Origin: Mongoliitalea lutea
GTDB lineage: Bacteria > Bacteroidota > Bacteroidia > Cytophagales > Cyclobacteriaceae
Reading direction: 5' to 3'
Length of the DNA stretch: 64,000 bases
Assembly: GCF_014652135.1 (NCBI RefSeq)
Contig: NZ_BMYF01000006.1
Span: 1 to 64,000 of the forward strand
The stretch's first letter is position 1; each line of letters opens with the position of its first letter. Both the position numbers and the translations under genes were made by a program. Below are positions 55,807 to 64,000 of this stretch, one piece after another. The notes beneath the pieces are model-generated. The model made no database searches, was not told where the DNA came from, and saw nothing but the letters and a program-made list of their open reading frames with translations.

Positions 55807-56583
55807 ATGGCCTATAGAATAGTGATCATCGGAACGGGAAATGTGGCTTGGCATCTTGCAAGTGCTTTGGAGGATGCCGGCCATACCGTTACTGAAATTT
55901 ACGGTCGAGATATTCAAAAAGCCACCAAACTGACTGGCAAACTATACACGACCGAACCTGTCGATTCTCTTGATTTTTCGGAATCTGAAGCAGAGATTTT
56001 TATTTTGGCAGTTTCTGATGATGCGGTCACCGAAGTAGCTGACGCGGTAATTCTTCCTGAAGAAAGTATATTGGTTCATACTTCCGGAACGCTACCCATA
56101 GATGTGTTGGGGTATAGTTCTGCGACCTACACTGGTATTTTTTATCCATTGCAGACGTTTACAAAGGGGAGGGAATTGGATTTTAGAGATGTTCCTATTC
56201 TTTTGGAAGCCGATGATCCAGGGGTCTTGGCTAAGCTAAAAAAATTAGCTAAAAGTTTGTCTGATCTTGTGTATGTGATCCGGTCTAAAGATCGAAAGGC
56301 CCTTCACGTGGCTGCGGTTTTTGCCAGTAATTTCTCCAATCATATGCTTCGCTTATCTGAGGAGATCATGTCAAGGCAAGGCTTGGATTTTGAAATGTTG
56401 AAACCGCTCATTATCGAAACCATCAGTAAAAGCCTTGAATTAGGAGCCAAAAAAGCCCAAACAGGCCCTGCTAAACGGGAGGATTTTGAGACTATGGAAG
56501 AACATTATCGCTTTTTAAACTACAACGAGCAGGTTGCAGAAATTTATCGACTGATTTCTCAGGATATAATTGATTCGCATTAG
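55807..56583 (+). CDS. DUF2520 / Rossmann-like oxidoreductase
   Basis: A 258-residue protein with an N-terminal Rossmann fold (YRIVIIGTGNVAWHLASALE) similar to F420/NADP-dependent and ProC-type reductases, and a C-terminal DUF2520 helical domain (KALHVAAVFASNFSNHMLRL). Substrate unknown. It begins one base after the ccmF stop and is probably cotranscribed. The common name is 'DUF2520 domain-containing protein'. Confidence 0.85.
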   Translation: MAYRIVIIGTGNVAWHLASALEDAGHTVTEIYGRDIQKATKLTGKLYTTEPVDSLDFSESEAEIFILAVSDDAVTEVADAVILPEESILVHTSGTLPIDVLGYSSATYTGIFYPLQTFTKGRELDFRDVPILLEADDPGVLAKLKKLAKSLSDLVYVIRSKDRKALHVAAVFASNFSNHMLRLSEEIMSRQGLDFEMLKPLIIETISKSLELGAKKAQTGPAKREDFETMEEHYRFLNYNEQVAEIYRLISQDIIDSH

Positions 56584-56774
56584 TATCTTGATAAAGTGTT
56601 GGAATAATTATTTGTGGAGTTTTAATTTTTCTCGATTCCTAAACTTGGCCATTGATTTTTTCTTACCTAGGCATTAGTTTAATTAATACGATTAATTTAG
56701 ATAGGTTCAACTAAGTTTGTCTATTATTATTATTATTGAGGATTACTTATTTAAGTCTCACAAATGAATCAACT

Positions 56775-57902
56775 ATGAAATTTTGGATATTAGCTTTTTT
56801 ATTGACTTTGATAACTTTTGCTTGTTCTCAAAAAATGCAGACCGAGAAGAAGCTTGAAGCATCAGGAGTCACTCTTGCTTTTAGTATTGATGATAACACT
56901 CCTAATGTAAGTCTGGGTTTTTCGACTTTTCATGGGTTATTATTTAATATTCTTTGGCAGCGAAATGAAATCCAGATTTATGATATAGCTAATAGAGGCT
57001 TAGTCAAACGCCTGGCTTTTGAAAGTGAAGGTAATCAAGGAGTTGGGGATTTGTTTGGGATTCATGTCCATAGCTTGGATAGTATTTTTCTTTTTGGTCA
57101 AAGTGCTCCTATAATTTATCTGACAGACACTAGCGGTATTGTCAAACAGCGGCTGAGATATGTCGCTCCAGAAGGATATTCAACTGCTTTTGTTCATCCA
57201 TCTTACTTTTTATCTCCTCCCATTATTACGGGTGATGAATTACTGGTAAAAACGCACGTGAATGGGAATTATCGCGAATTTACCAACGAGCTCCTAAGTG
57301 AAAGTCATATGGTTTATGCCATTAATCTGACCAATGGCAACGTTAGATTTGTAAATCATCGTTATCCCAATGATTATTTAGCAGATGGTTTGAAGCATTT
57401 TGAACCGAGCATGGCCAAAGGGAAGGATAAGATTGTTTATTCTTTATTTGGAGATCATCGGGTATTTTATGCGTCTTCATTTGAAGAAGAATTAAAATCA
57501 AAATATGCAGGGAGTCAGTATTTGGATGCACGGTTAAAACTATTTCCCTCAGGTGGTGAGCGATTGGAAACGATGCAGTATATGAATACGAGTTCTCGAT
57601 ATGATAACTTGGTTTACGACCCATATAGAAATCTCTACTACAGATTTGCCTACCCAACACTGGATATTACTGACTTGAATGAAATCCAACGATTGAGAAC
57701 CTCTCCAGGTCCTTTCGTAATCATGGTTTTAGATGATGAGTTGAATGTCCTTGGGGAAACTTTCTTTGAGGCAGGTAGATATATGCCAAATAATTTTTTT
57801 ATCCACGAAGATGGATTATACGTCTCCATCAATCATCCTGATAATCCTGAAAATGATGAGGATATGTTCAAGTTTGAATTGCTTAAAGTGATCGAGAAAT
57901 GA
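56775..57902 (+). CDS. DUF4221 family lipoprotein
   Basis: The ATG at 56775 gives a 375-residue lipoprotein (MKFWILAFLLTLITFAC, Cys 17); an ATG 39 nt upstream only adds a polar extension. The body has propeller-like short repeats (FHGLLFNILWQRNEIQIYD, FGIHVHSLDSIFLFGQSAPI) and matches the DUF4221 family of Bacteroidota, function unknown. It is a single gene, preceded by a short (TAT)n tract at about 56721-56737. Confidence 0.75.
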   Translation: MKFWILAFLLTLITFACSQKMQTEKKLEASGVTLAFSIDDNTPNVSLGFSTFHGLLFNILWQRNEIQIYDIANRGLVKRLAFESEGNQGVGDLFGIHVHSLDSIFLFGQSAPIIYLTDTSGIVKQRLRYVAPEGYSTAFVHPSYFLSPPIITGDELLVKTHVNGNYREFTNELLSESHMVYAINLTNGNVRFVNHRYPNDYLADGLKHFEPSMAKGKDKIVYSLFGDHRVFYASSFEEELKSKYAGSQYLDARLKLFPSGGERLETMQYMNTSSRYDNLVYDPYRNLYYRFAYPTLDITDLNEIQRLRTSPGPFVIMVLDDELNVLGETFFEAGRYMPNNFFIHEDGLYVSINHPDNPENDEDMFKFELLKVIEK

Positions 57903-57930
57903 TTCGGTTTAGTTATGGGGAAAAAATATA

Positions 57931-57965
57931 CCCCGAAATTGACTAAAAGCGTTCATTTCGGGGTT
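57931..57965. terminator. Hairpin between convergent genes
   Basis: ACCCCGAAAT (57931-57940) pairs with ATTTCGGGGT (57956-57965) around a 15-nt loop. A short T run follows on the plus strand and an A-rich stretch precedes it. It probably serves the DUF4221 gene and the convergent pirin gene. Confidence 0.7.
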
Positions 57966-58003
57966 TTAGACTTGGAGATTATATGTGGAGGATCAGCTCT
58001 TGT

Positions 58004-58858
58004 TTAATCTTCCCAAGACCCAAATTTGCCTAATTGGTAATCTCTATAGGCTTCCATGATTTCTTGTTGGGTGTTCATGACAAATGGGCCTTGGGCGACC
58101 ATCGGTTCGTTGAAAGGGATTGCATGCCCGAGTATGACGACTGCATCTTCTGTTGCCTCAAACTTGAGAAGTTCGCCATCGTTGTTGAATTCCACTAGAT
58201 TTCTGAAAGGGATTTGCTCTCCCCACACGCTCACTTTACCTCTGACGATGTAGAAGAAGATATTTTCATTGCTAGGGATGGTTTTTTCAATGACAGCTCC
58301 TTTGGATAGATGAATCGTACTCAAAAAGATTGGCGTCAATGTCTCGAACGAACCTTGCTGTCCATTCCATTCTCCAGCAATTAGTTGCACATGCGCATTT
58401 CCATCATTCAATTTAAAATGCGTGATTTCATCTTTTTGAAGTCCAATGTACCGAGGTTCAGTCATTTTGTATTTTGCTGGTAGATTGAGCCACAGTTGAA
58501 GAATTTCTAAGTCACCTCCATTTTTCTTAAATTCACTGGAAGAAACTTCCGCATGGATCAAACCTCTTCCGGCCGTCATCCACTGAATTCCCCCAGCCTT
58601 TATAACTGATTCATGACCACCTGAGTCTTTGTGCATAATGTCTCCTTCCAAAATAAAGGTGACTGTTTCCATTCCTCTATGTGGATGTGGACCAAATGGC
58701 AATCCATTGTTGTTTTTCGGATAGGTTTGGAATCCGTGATGGTTGAGGAAAATAAAGGGGTCTATCTGTCTCAGTCTTGGAGATGGCAGAGGATTATAGG
58801 TGATAAGATCCGCTATCGGATGATAATCAGCTTTGTGTATATTTTTGATCGTTCTCAT
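58004..58858 (-). CDS. Pirin family protein
   Basis: A 284-residue bicupin protein starting MRTIKNIHKADYHP at 58858 (a TTG two codons upstream is less likely). The pirin metal site is visible in GLPFGPHPHRGMETVTFILE near residue 55 and the following HKDSGGHES and GLIHAEVSS, which supply His/Glu ligands. Some pirins have quercetinase activity, others affect transcription; function here is unknown. Convergent with the DUF4221 gene. Confidence 0.9.
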   Translation of the reverse strand: MRTIKNIHKADYHPIADLITYNPLPSPRLRQIDPFIFLNHHGFQTYPKNNNGLPFGPHPHRGMETVTFILEGDIMHKDSGGHESVIKAGGIQWMTAGRGLIHAEVSSSEFKKNGGDLEILQLWLNLPAKYKMTEPRYIGLQKDEITHFKLNDGNAHVQLIAGEWNGQQGSFETLTPIFLSTIHLSKGAVIEKTIPSNENIFFYIVRGKVSVWGEQIPFRNLVEFNNDGELLKFEATEDAVVILGHAIPFNEPMVAQGPFVMNTQQEIMEAYRDYQLGKFGSWED

Positions 58859-58922
58859 AAGCAAATATGTGTATATACATGTAATAAGCTTATTTCACTA
58901 AAAATTGTTCCCAAGACATAAA

Positions 58923-58945
58923 AAAAGCCCGGCTGTTCCGGGCTT
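58923..58945 (-). terminator. Terminator of the acyl-ACP desaturase gene
   Basis: On the minus strand AGCCCGG (58944-58938) pairs with CCGGGCT (58932-58926) with a 5-nt loop, followed by a run of six or more Ts. It lies just after the desaturase stop at 58952. Confidence 0.85.
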
Positions 58946-58951
58946 TCAGTA

Positions 58952-59953
58952 TTATTTTAACCAAGCTAAGGAAACTTCCTCTGGGGCTTTCATGCGATCT
59001 GCGACTCGCATGTATCGGTCGCTTAGATTTGCTAGGTAATCTTGGGCTTTTGCAGCCATACCATTCAATCCTGTGAGGTTTTCAATATCCCAAAGTTTGA
59101 CCAAATGGTCGATAATTTTGGCATAATCCCAACCCGTGTACACACCAATTTTTTGGGTAATGGCTGAGAATTGATCGAACAAACTAGGGTTGCTTCCACC
59201 TGTTCCCATCAAAACCGCCGGCATGACGATTTGCTTGCGCATCATTTTTTCAAATGCCAGGATTGCTCCATTTGGATCAATTTCAAAAATCTGCGACATG
59301 AAGCTCTTGTAAGCTTTTTCATGTCTTGCTTCATCACCGGCTATGGTTTTACAAATTCTGGAGAGTACATCATCCCCAGCTTTATCGGCTAATTTACCGG
59401 TGTTTACATGGGAAATTTTTGTAGCTCTTTCCTGGAAAGAAGTATAAATAATCGCCTGATAAGGATCTCCTTCGGAGCGCGGGTCAAAACCATTGTAAAT
59501 CAATCGGTGGATCGTTTGCTCCACTTTTTTCATATCGCATCTACCGGAGAGGTAGAGATATTTATTGAGTAAGTCTCCATGCCTGTTTTCTTCAGCAGTC
59601 CAAGCTTTGGACCATTTTACCCATCCGGAATTGCTCAAGAGCGAACCTTCCACATTGATCCCTTCCAATAAATTGAAATAGGTCTGATAACTTGGCAATG
59701 CTTCCTCGGTAATCATATTTCCAACCAAGGAAGTAATCACTGTATCCGGGATATTGGCAGAGCGTTCTTGCAGCTTTTTAAGTTCATCGAAAGCGTCAGG
59801 CTGAGACATATCAGGCAGAAAATCGGTTGGCTGCCAACATTCCTCCGGATCAACCAATACATTTTCTACGGCATGATTGACAAAGCCATCAAGTTGAGAA
59901 ATCACTTCTAGGTTTTTCTCTAACTCATAATTAATTTTTTCTACTTTACTCAT
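58952..59953 (-). CDS. Acyl-[acyl-carrier-protein] desaturase
   Basis: A 333-residue protein from the ATG at 59953 (MSKVEKINYELEKNLEVISQ); a TTG-started longer frame is unlikely. It belongs to the soluble plant-type acyl-ACP desaturases, which insert a double bond using a di-iron site. The iron ligands are seen as EENRHGDLLNKYLY near residue 130 and DEARHEKAYKSF near residue 217, plus Glu residues in the first helix region (VDPEECWQPTDFLP). It controls membrane fluidity. It stands alone with its own terminator. Confidence 0.9.
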   Translation of the reverse strand: MSKVEKINYELEKNLEVISQLDGFVNHAVENVLVDPEECWQPTDFLPDMSQPDAFDELKKLQERSANIPDTVITSLVGNMITEEALPSYQTYFNLLEGINVEGSLLSNSGWVKWSKAWTAEENRHGDLLNKYLYLSGRCDMKKVEQTIHRLIYNGFDPRSEGDPYQAIIYTSFQERATKISHVNTGKLADKAGDDVLSRICKTIAGDEARHEKAYKSFMSQIFEIDPNGAILAFEKMMRKQIVMPAVLMGTGGSNPSLFDQFSAITQKIGVYTGWDYAKIIDHLVKLWDIENLTGLNGMAAKAQDYLANLSDRYMRVADRMKAPEEVSLAWLK

Positions 59954-60212
59954 ATTCTTTTGTTTAGCCTCGTGTATTGATTCATTGAGCAAATCTCTAA
60001 ACAAGGCTTTTTACCAATTATCTTATAAAATTACTAACAATACTTGAGAAAGGGTACTAAAAAACTTGATTTGTGATATGGGTTTCCATGAGTGCTTTAA
60101 TTCGGATATGGTCGGTCCATCTAAATGACACTTTACCCATCAATCAAGCCGTTTATACAGAATGATAACGCAGAAATTCAGAATTTTATATTTTTAAATA
60201 AACTTATATGCT

Positions 60213-61451
60213 ATGAAAAAATATTTACTTCCGATTCTCGGTTTAGCTTTTCTTTGGTCTTGCGAGTCCAAAGTTGCCGAAGTTGATTACAGCGCCCTTA
60301 GTGACGAGGAGCGTCTGGAAGCTGCCAAAGCACTTGCCTTAGAAACCATCATCGTAGATGGGCACATGGATTTACCATTTCGTATGTACAATTTGGGTAA
60401 CCATATGAATGGTCCTGTGTATGATTTTGTGACAAGGAGTACTGAAGGAAATATTGATTACCCTCGTGCCAAAGAAGGTGGTATGGATGCACCTTTTATG
60501 GCTATCTATATCCCCGCAGCTTATCAAACCCGTGGTGGAGCCAAGGATTTGGCAGATACCCTAATCATGATGGTAGAGCGCATGGTCAATACATGGCCTG
60601 ATAAACTGGCACTTGCCCGTTCTCCTCAGGAAATTAAAGACAATTTCAGCAAAGGCCTGTTGTCTTTACCTATGGGTATCGAAAATGCAGCTGCTATCGA
60701 AGATGATCTTTCCAATGTGGAGTATTTTTACAATAAAGGTATTCGGTACATGACGTTAACCCATGGTCGTGATAATTTGGTTGGAGATTCCTCGTATGAC
60801 GACTCTGAGACCCACGGTGGACTCAGTGAGTTTGGAAGAGATGTGGTGAAGGAAATGAACCGCCTAGGCATGATCATCGATGTTTCCCACATTACAGACA
60901 AGACTTTTTTTGATGTAGCGGAAGTGAGTACGGCTCCCATAGTGGCCACCCATAGTTCTGCAAGACATTTCACGCCTGGATTTGAGCGAAATGTGTCTGA
61001 CGAAATCATTCAAAAGATTGCAGAAAAAAATGGAATGGTGATGATTACGTTTGGGGGAAGCTTTATCGACCAAGCGTATTCCGAAAAAAATGCAGCTAAC
61101 CGAGCACATATTCAGGAATGGATGGCTGAAAATAACCTTACAAGAAGAGATGAACAAGCTCAGGCTTACATTGCTGCATATATGGAAGAAAATAAACCAA
61201 TAGTCCATGTGTCTAAAGTGGTGGATCACATCGATCATGTGGTCAATTTGGTTGGTATTGATTATGTAGGCTTGGGTTCTGATTTTGACGGCGTGGGTGA
61301 TACGCTGCCGGAGGGATTAAAAGATGCCTCAATGTATCCGAATATCATTGCTGAACTGATGAAAAGAGGCTATAGCAAAGAAGATATCATTAAAATCTGC
61401 CATGGCAACTTCTTCCGTGTGTGGGAAGATGTCATTGCTGCTGCAAACTAA
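60213..61451 (+). CDS. Membrane dipeptidase (M19 family) lipoprotein
   Basis: A 412-residue lipoprotein (MKKYLLPILGLAFLWSC, Cys 17) of the renal dipeptidase/M19 metallopeptidase family, a zinc-dependent TIM barrel that cleaves dipeptides, often including D-residues. Motifs: VDGHMDLPFR near residue 50 (His-x-Asp zinc ligands), MGIENAAAIEDD near residue 154 (bridging Glu), TLTHGRDN, IIDVSHITDKTFFDVAEV near residue 228 and PIVATHSSARHF near residue 250. It is probably periplasmic or surface-exposed. Single gene. Confidence 0.93.
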   Translation: MKKYLLPILGLAFLWSCESKVAEVDYSALSDEERLEAAKALALETIIVDGHMDLPFRMYNLGNHMNGPVYDFVTRSTEGNIDYPRAKEGGMDAPFMAIYIPAAYQTRGGAKDLADTLIMMVERMVNTWPDKLALARSPQEIKDNFSKGLLSLPMGIENAAAIEDDLSNVEYFYNKGIRYMTLTHGRDNLVGDSSYDDSETHGGLSEFGRDVVKEMNRLGMIIDVSHITDKTFFDVAEVSTAPIVATHSSARHFTPGFERNVSDEIIQKIAEKNGMVMITFGGSFIDQAYSEKNAANRAHIQEWMAENNLTRRDEQAQAYIAAYMEENKPIVHVSKVVDHIDHVVNLVGIDYVGLGSDFDGVGDTLPEGLKDASMYPNIIAELMKRGYSKEDIIKICHGNFFRVWEDVIAAAN

Positions 61452-61467
61452 AGCCTAACAGCTTCTC

Positions 61468-64000
61468 TTAGCTAAGCTGATTCAATTCCTTATCGATATT
61501 TTCTAAGATAAAATTGATCTCTTGGTTGAGAGAAGCTACTTTTTCTGTTGCTTCTTCCCCCAATTCAGTTACTTTTTCAACATTAGTTGCTAGTGTAGTA
61601 AGATTTGGTAAGTCCAAATTCAAGCCCAAACCTTTCAATGCATGCCCCGTTTGTTTTAAACGTTCCAAATTATTTTCTATTAAGTAGAGGGTAAGTTCGC
61701 TTTGAAGCTTGTTAAGATTCTTTTGGCTGACTTCTAACAATTCTTTAAAAAAATCTGGATCGGCTTCTCTAAATTCCTCATATCGTGAAAGCACTTGTTT
61801 ACGTTGTATGGGTTTCTTATCGGATAAGTCTAAATATTTGTCAAGTACATTTTCAATATCTTCGATTAATACAGGTTTGCTCAAATAAGAATCCATGCCG
61901 ATTGCAAGGCATTTTTCGAATTCACCTTTGACAGTACCCGCAGTTAAAGCTATGATAGGGACTCGGGATTCTTTGCCTTGTTCTAGAGCTCTAATTATAG
62001 CAGTAGCTTCATATCCACTCATTTCAGGCATTTGGATGTCCATGAAAATCAACGAAGGATTGTAAGCTTTGAATTGTTCAACTGCTTCTAGTCCATTTTT
62101 AGCCTCGAGTATTTTGGTATTTGGTATGAGGTTTTTGACTATAGTTTTTGCTAATAGCATGTTTACAGAGTTATCATCTACGAGCAAAATCTTTATTGCT
62201 TTTTTCTTGATAGTCCTTGATGGTGCTTCTACTTGTACTTGCTGCTGAGATCCAGCGATTTTTTCTAGTTCATTTGATTGCCAACTATTTTCTAGTTCCA
62301 ATTCAAAAGAAAAAACGCTTCCTTTGTTGAGTTCACTTTCAACAGAAAGCCTACTTTCCATTAATTTGAGTAACTTGTTGCAAATTGTAAGACCTAAGCC
62401 AGTCCCTCCGTATTTTCGAGTGGTAGAATTATCCTCTTGTGCAAAGGCCTCAAAGATCACCTGCTTTTTTTCTTCTGAAATACCAATACCAGTATCCTTT
62501 ACGGCAAATTCAATTCTACTTTTATTGGTTAATTTGCCCTGATTGATTAATGTGATTTTTAGTTCAATTTCTCCTTCGGAAGTGAATTTGGCTGCATTAC
62601 TTAAAAGATTAATGAGGATTTGTTTAACACGCATCACATCTGCAATCACAAATTCCGGAACTTGAGGGTCTACAGATAAAACTAAGTTTAGGTTTTTTTG
62701 GTCTGCTGTTGGAGAAATAACTTTTAAACTTTCATTTGCGATATCGTTGATGTTGCACGACAACAAACTTAGTTCCAGTTTGCCAGCTTCAATTTTTGAG
62801 AAATCTAAAATGTCATTAATCAAATTAAGCAATAGCTTTCCTGACTGCATAATGGCATTTGAATACTCTTTTTGCTCTTTACTAAGTTTAGTTTTGGATA
62901 ATAAGTCTGTAAATCCAATAACTCCATTTAAAGGTGTTCGTATTTCATGACTCATATTTGCCAAAAACTCAGATTTGGCAGTGGATGCTTCCCTGGCTTG
63001 TTCCATTGAGGCACGAAGACTTTCTTCCAGTTTTTTACGTTCTACAGCATTGGAAATGGAATCTGCGAAACTGATCAATAATGCTGTTTCTGCTTCACTC
63101 CATTCTCTTTCTTCTGAACAGTCATCAAATCCTACTAGACCCCAAAATTCTTTTCCAACAAAAACAGGAATAATAAGGATTGTCTTTATTCCTTGAAACT
63201 GTAAAAACTCACGTAAGGTATCTTCCTCGATTTTAGCTACGATAGAATAGAAAAACATGTTTTTTAGAAACTTTGAAAAAACATCTTGTCCAAAAATCTG
63301 TAGTGGAATATTTTGAAGATTTGGATTGTTTATCTCAGGGGGAACTCCATTAGCACTCCATTCGAATCGTTGGGAAATAAAATAGTCACCATCCTCACTT
63401 TTAAAACCTTCAAATAAATAGGCTCTATCTACACCAGCTCCATCTCCCAATAACGTTATAGCTTTTTGAGTAGCAAATGTAAATTCTCGATTTGATAAAA
63501 GTTCTTTAGTCGCAAAAGCAATGGAAGTGAGCATTTTTTCACTTCTCAATAAACTCATGTTAAAACTTTGAAGCTTTTGTTCATTAGCTTTAATCCTTAT
63601 TTCGGCAATTTTTTGTTCAGTGATGTTTCTGATATTCAGAAAAAAGTAATTGCTGGTTTTATGTTCATTATTATACACTTTAAATGAAACTTCAAAAAAA
63701 ATATTGTTGGTTTGATTACTTAATATAATATGCCCTGTTCGTTGATCGAGCAATTCTGGAAGGTCTTTCACTTCTTTTCCCAACTCTACTAGATTTTGAA
63801 AATTTTGAATTTGAAGAGTATTTAAATAAGCCTTAGCAGAAATGTTTATTGCAATCATATGTTTGTTTTGGTCGTAGATAATTACTCCTTCGCTGATATT
63901 CTGGAATATTGTTTTAAATGCTAGCGGTGGCGCTTTAAAAAATTGGTATTTGTAAAGAGCCCAAAAAATTATCAAGGCAGTAAAAGATAGTGCGAATGGA
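61468..64000 (-). CDS. Hybrid sensor histidine kinase (5' end outside the window)
   Basis: The gene reads off the window end; the visible part begins within a membrane segment (PFALSFTALIIFWALYKYQF) so the N-terminus is missing. Order of domains: PAS (ISEGVIIYDQNKHMIAINIS), GAF (RAYLFEGFKSEDGDYF, VGKEFWGLVGFDD), coiled linker, HisKA with the His in FLANMSHEIRTPLNGVIGF (near 62953), HATPase (VKDTGIGIS, KYGGTGLGLTICNKL), receiver domain with Asp in SLIFMDIQMPEM (near 62037), and an Hpt domain with GHALKGLGL (near 61645). It is a phosphorelay sensor; signal and target regulator are unknown. Confidence 0.93.
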   Translation of the reverse strand, partial: PFALSFTALIIFWALYKYQFFKAPPLAFKTIFQNISEGVIIYDQNKHMIAINISAKAYLNTLQIQNFQNLVELGKEVKDLPELLDQRTGHIILSNQTNNIFFEVSFKVYNNEHKTSNYFFLNIRNITEQKIAEIRIKANEQKLQSFNMSLLRSEKMLTSIAFATKELLSNREFTFATQKAITLLGDGAGVDRAYLFEGFKSEDGDYFISQRFEWSANGVPPEINNPNLQNIPLQIFGQDVFSKFLKNMFFYSIVAKIEEDTLREFLQFQGIKTILIIPVFVGKEFWGLVGFDDCSEEREWSEAETALLISFADSISNAVERKKLEESLRASMEQAREASTAKSEFLANMSHEIRTPLNGVIGFTDLLSKTKLSKEQKEYSNAIMQSGKLLLNLINDILDFSKIEAGKLELSLLSCNINDIANESLKVISPTADQKNLNLVLSVDPQVPEFVIADVMRVKQILINLLSNAAKFTSEGEIELKITLINQGKLTNKSRIEFAVKDTGIGISEEKKQVIFEAFAQEDNSTTRKYGGTGLGLTICNKLLKLMESRLSVESELNKGSVFSFELELENSWQSNELEKIAGSQQQVQVEAPSRTIKKKAIKILLVDDNSVNMLLAKTIVKNLIPNTKILEAKNGLEAVEQFKAYNPSLIFMDIQMPEMSGYEATAIIRALEQGKESRVPIIALTAGTVKGEFEKCLAIGMDSYLSKPVLIEDIENVLDKYLDLSDKKPIQRKQVLSRYEEFREADPDFFKELLEVSQKNLNKLQSELTLYLIENNLERLKQTGHALKGLGLNLDLPNLTTLATNVEKVTELGEEATEKVASLNQEINFILENIDKELNQLS

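Noticed and set aside
56721-56738. (TAT)n tract before the DUF4221 gene, and a similar (ATT)n tract near 18687
   Set aside because: Trinucleotide units in AT-rich gaps are common, and these lie outside coding frames, so there is no evidence of switching.
58861-58921. Alternative upstream starts of the pirin and desaturase genes (TTG codons)
   Set aside because: Both would add short polar extensions that are not typical of the families, whereas ATG codons give the expected N-termini.
60005-60212. Possible small gene between the desaturase and the dipeptidase
   Set aside because: No ORF with a plausible start and composition; the gap most likely holds two divergent promoters.

Overview
The window looks like a chromosomal segment of a member of the Bacteroidota, most probably a Cyclobacteriaceae-type member of the Cytophagales (Algoriphagus/Belliella-like; the genus is inference). 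The evidence is a protein with a type IX secretion C-terminal domain, a TonB receptor paired with a DUF4249 lipoprotein, the bamD-rpoZ-coaBC-DUF4835-recN gene order, many small lipoproteins, Bacteroidota-type promoters (TTG, about 20 nt, TAnnTTTG) and few Shine-Dalgarno sites.

Layout. 0.2-3.1 kb (minus): a Uma2-family protein and a glycosyltransferase / ECF sigma factor / small membrane protein cluster. 3.3-6.4 kb (plus): tgt, an LptF/G-type permease and an EamA transporter with 1-nt overlaps. 6.6-12.6 kb: an accessory region with a decayed ATPase gene, two broken 3' ends of an eamA-like gene, and two tandem copies of a two-gene cassette (lipoprotein plus small beta-barrel outer-membrane protein). 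Each lipoprotein gene carries a (CT)n tract inside its signal-peptide codons, (CT)8 and (CT)18. Both copies read out of frame here by one CT unit, so both look switched off. The first ~237 residues after the tract are nearly identical between copies and the rest has diverged. This is the best candidate for an undescribed system: a phase-variable, tandemly duplicated surface cassette. 12.6-15.8 kb: TonB receptor and DUF4249 lipoprotein. 16.2-18.6 kb (minus): two paralogous beta-propeller lipoproteins and a small cysteine-rich exported peptide. 19-21 kb: an AAA/DUF4143 ATPase preceded by three 32-nt repeats with dyad symmetry, an orphan antitoxin-like protein, and an RHH/MazF toxin-antitoxin pair.

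21-34 kb: ispE, then a complete branched-chain amino acid operon, ilvD-ilvB-ilvN-ilvC-leuA-leuC-leuD-cimA-leuB. In front of it lies an 18-residue leader peptide rich in Ile/Leu/Val, followed by an antiterminator/terminator pair, i.e. a textbook transcription attenuator. No ilvA is present; the second isopropylmalate-synthase-like gene resembles Leptospira citramalate synthase, suggesting threonine-independent isoleucine synthesis.

34-47 kb: housekeeping genes (truA, DUF2911, fabI, recN, DUF4835, coaBC, rpoZ, bamD, a T9SS-sorted protein, an OstA-like protein, tilS, a cNMP-binding protein, mdh). 47-56 kb: a large DUF3352-like protein, an MscS channel, and a cytochrome c maturation cluster (ccmC-ccmD-like-ccmE-ccmF) whose CcmE has a CxxxY instead of the usual HxxxY haem-binding motif. 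56-64 kb: a DUF2520 oxidoreductase, a DUF4221 lipoprotein, a pirin, an acyl-ACP desaturase, a membrane dipeptidase and a hybrid sensor kinase cut by the window edge. I saw no tRNA or rRNA gene, CRISPR array or intact insertion sequence. All functional names are based on reading motifs and recalled families; no database search was run.
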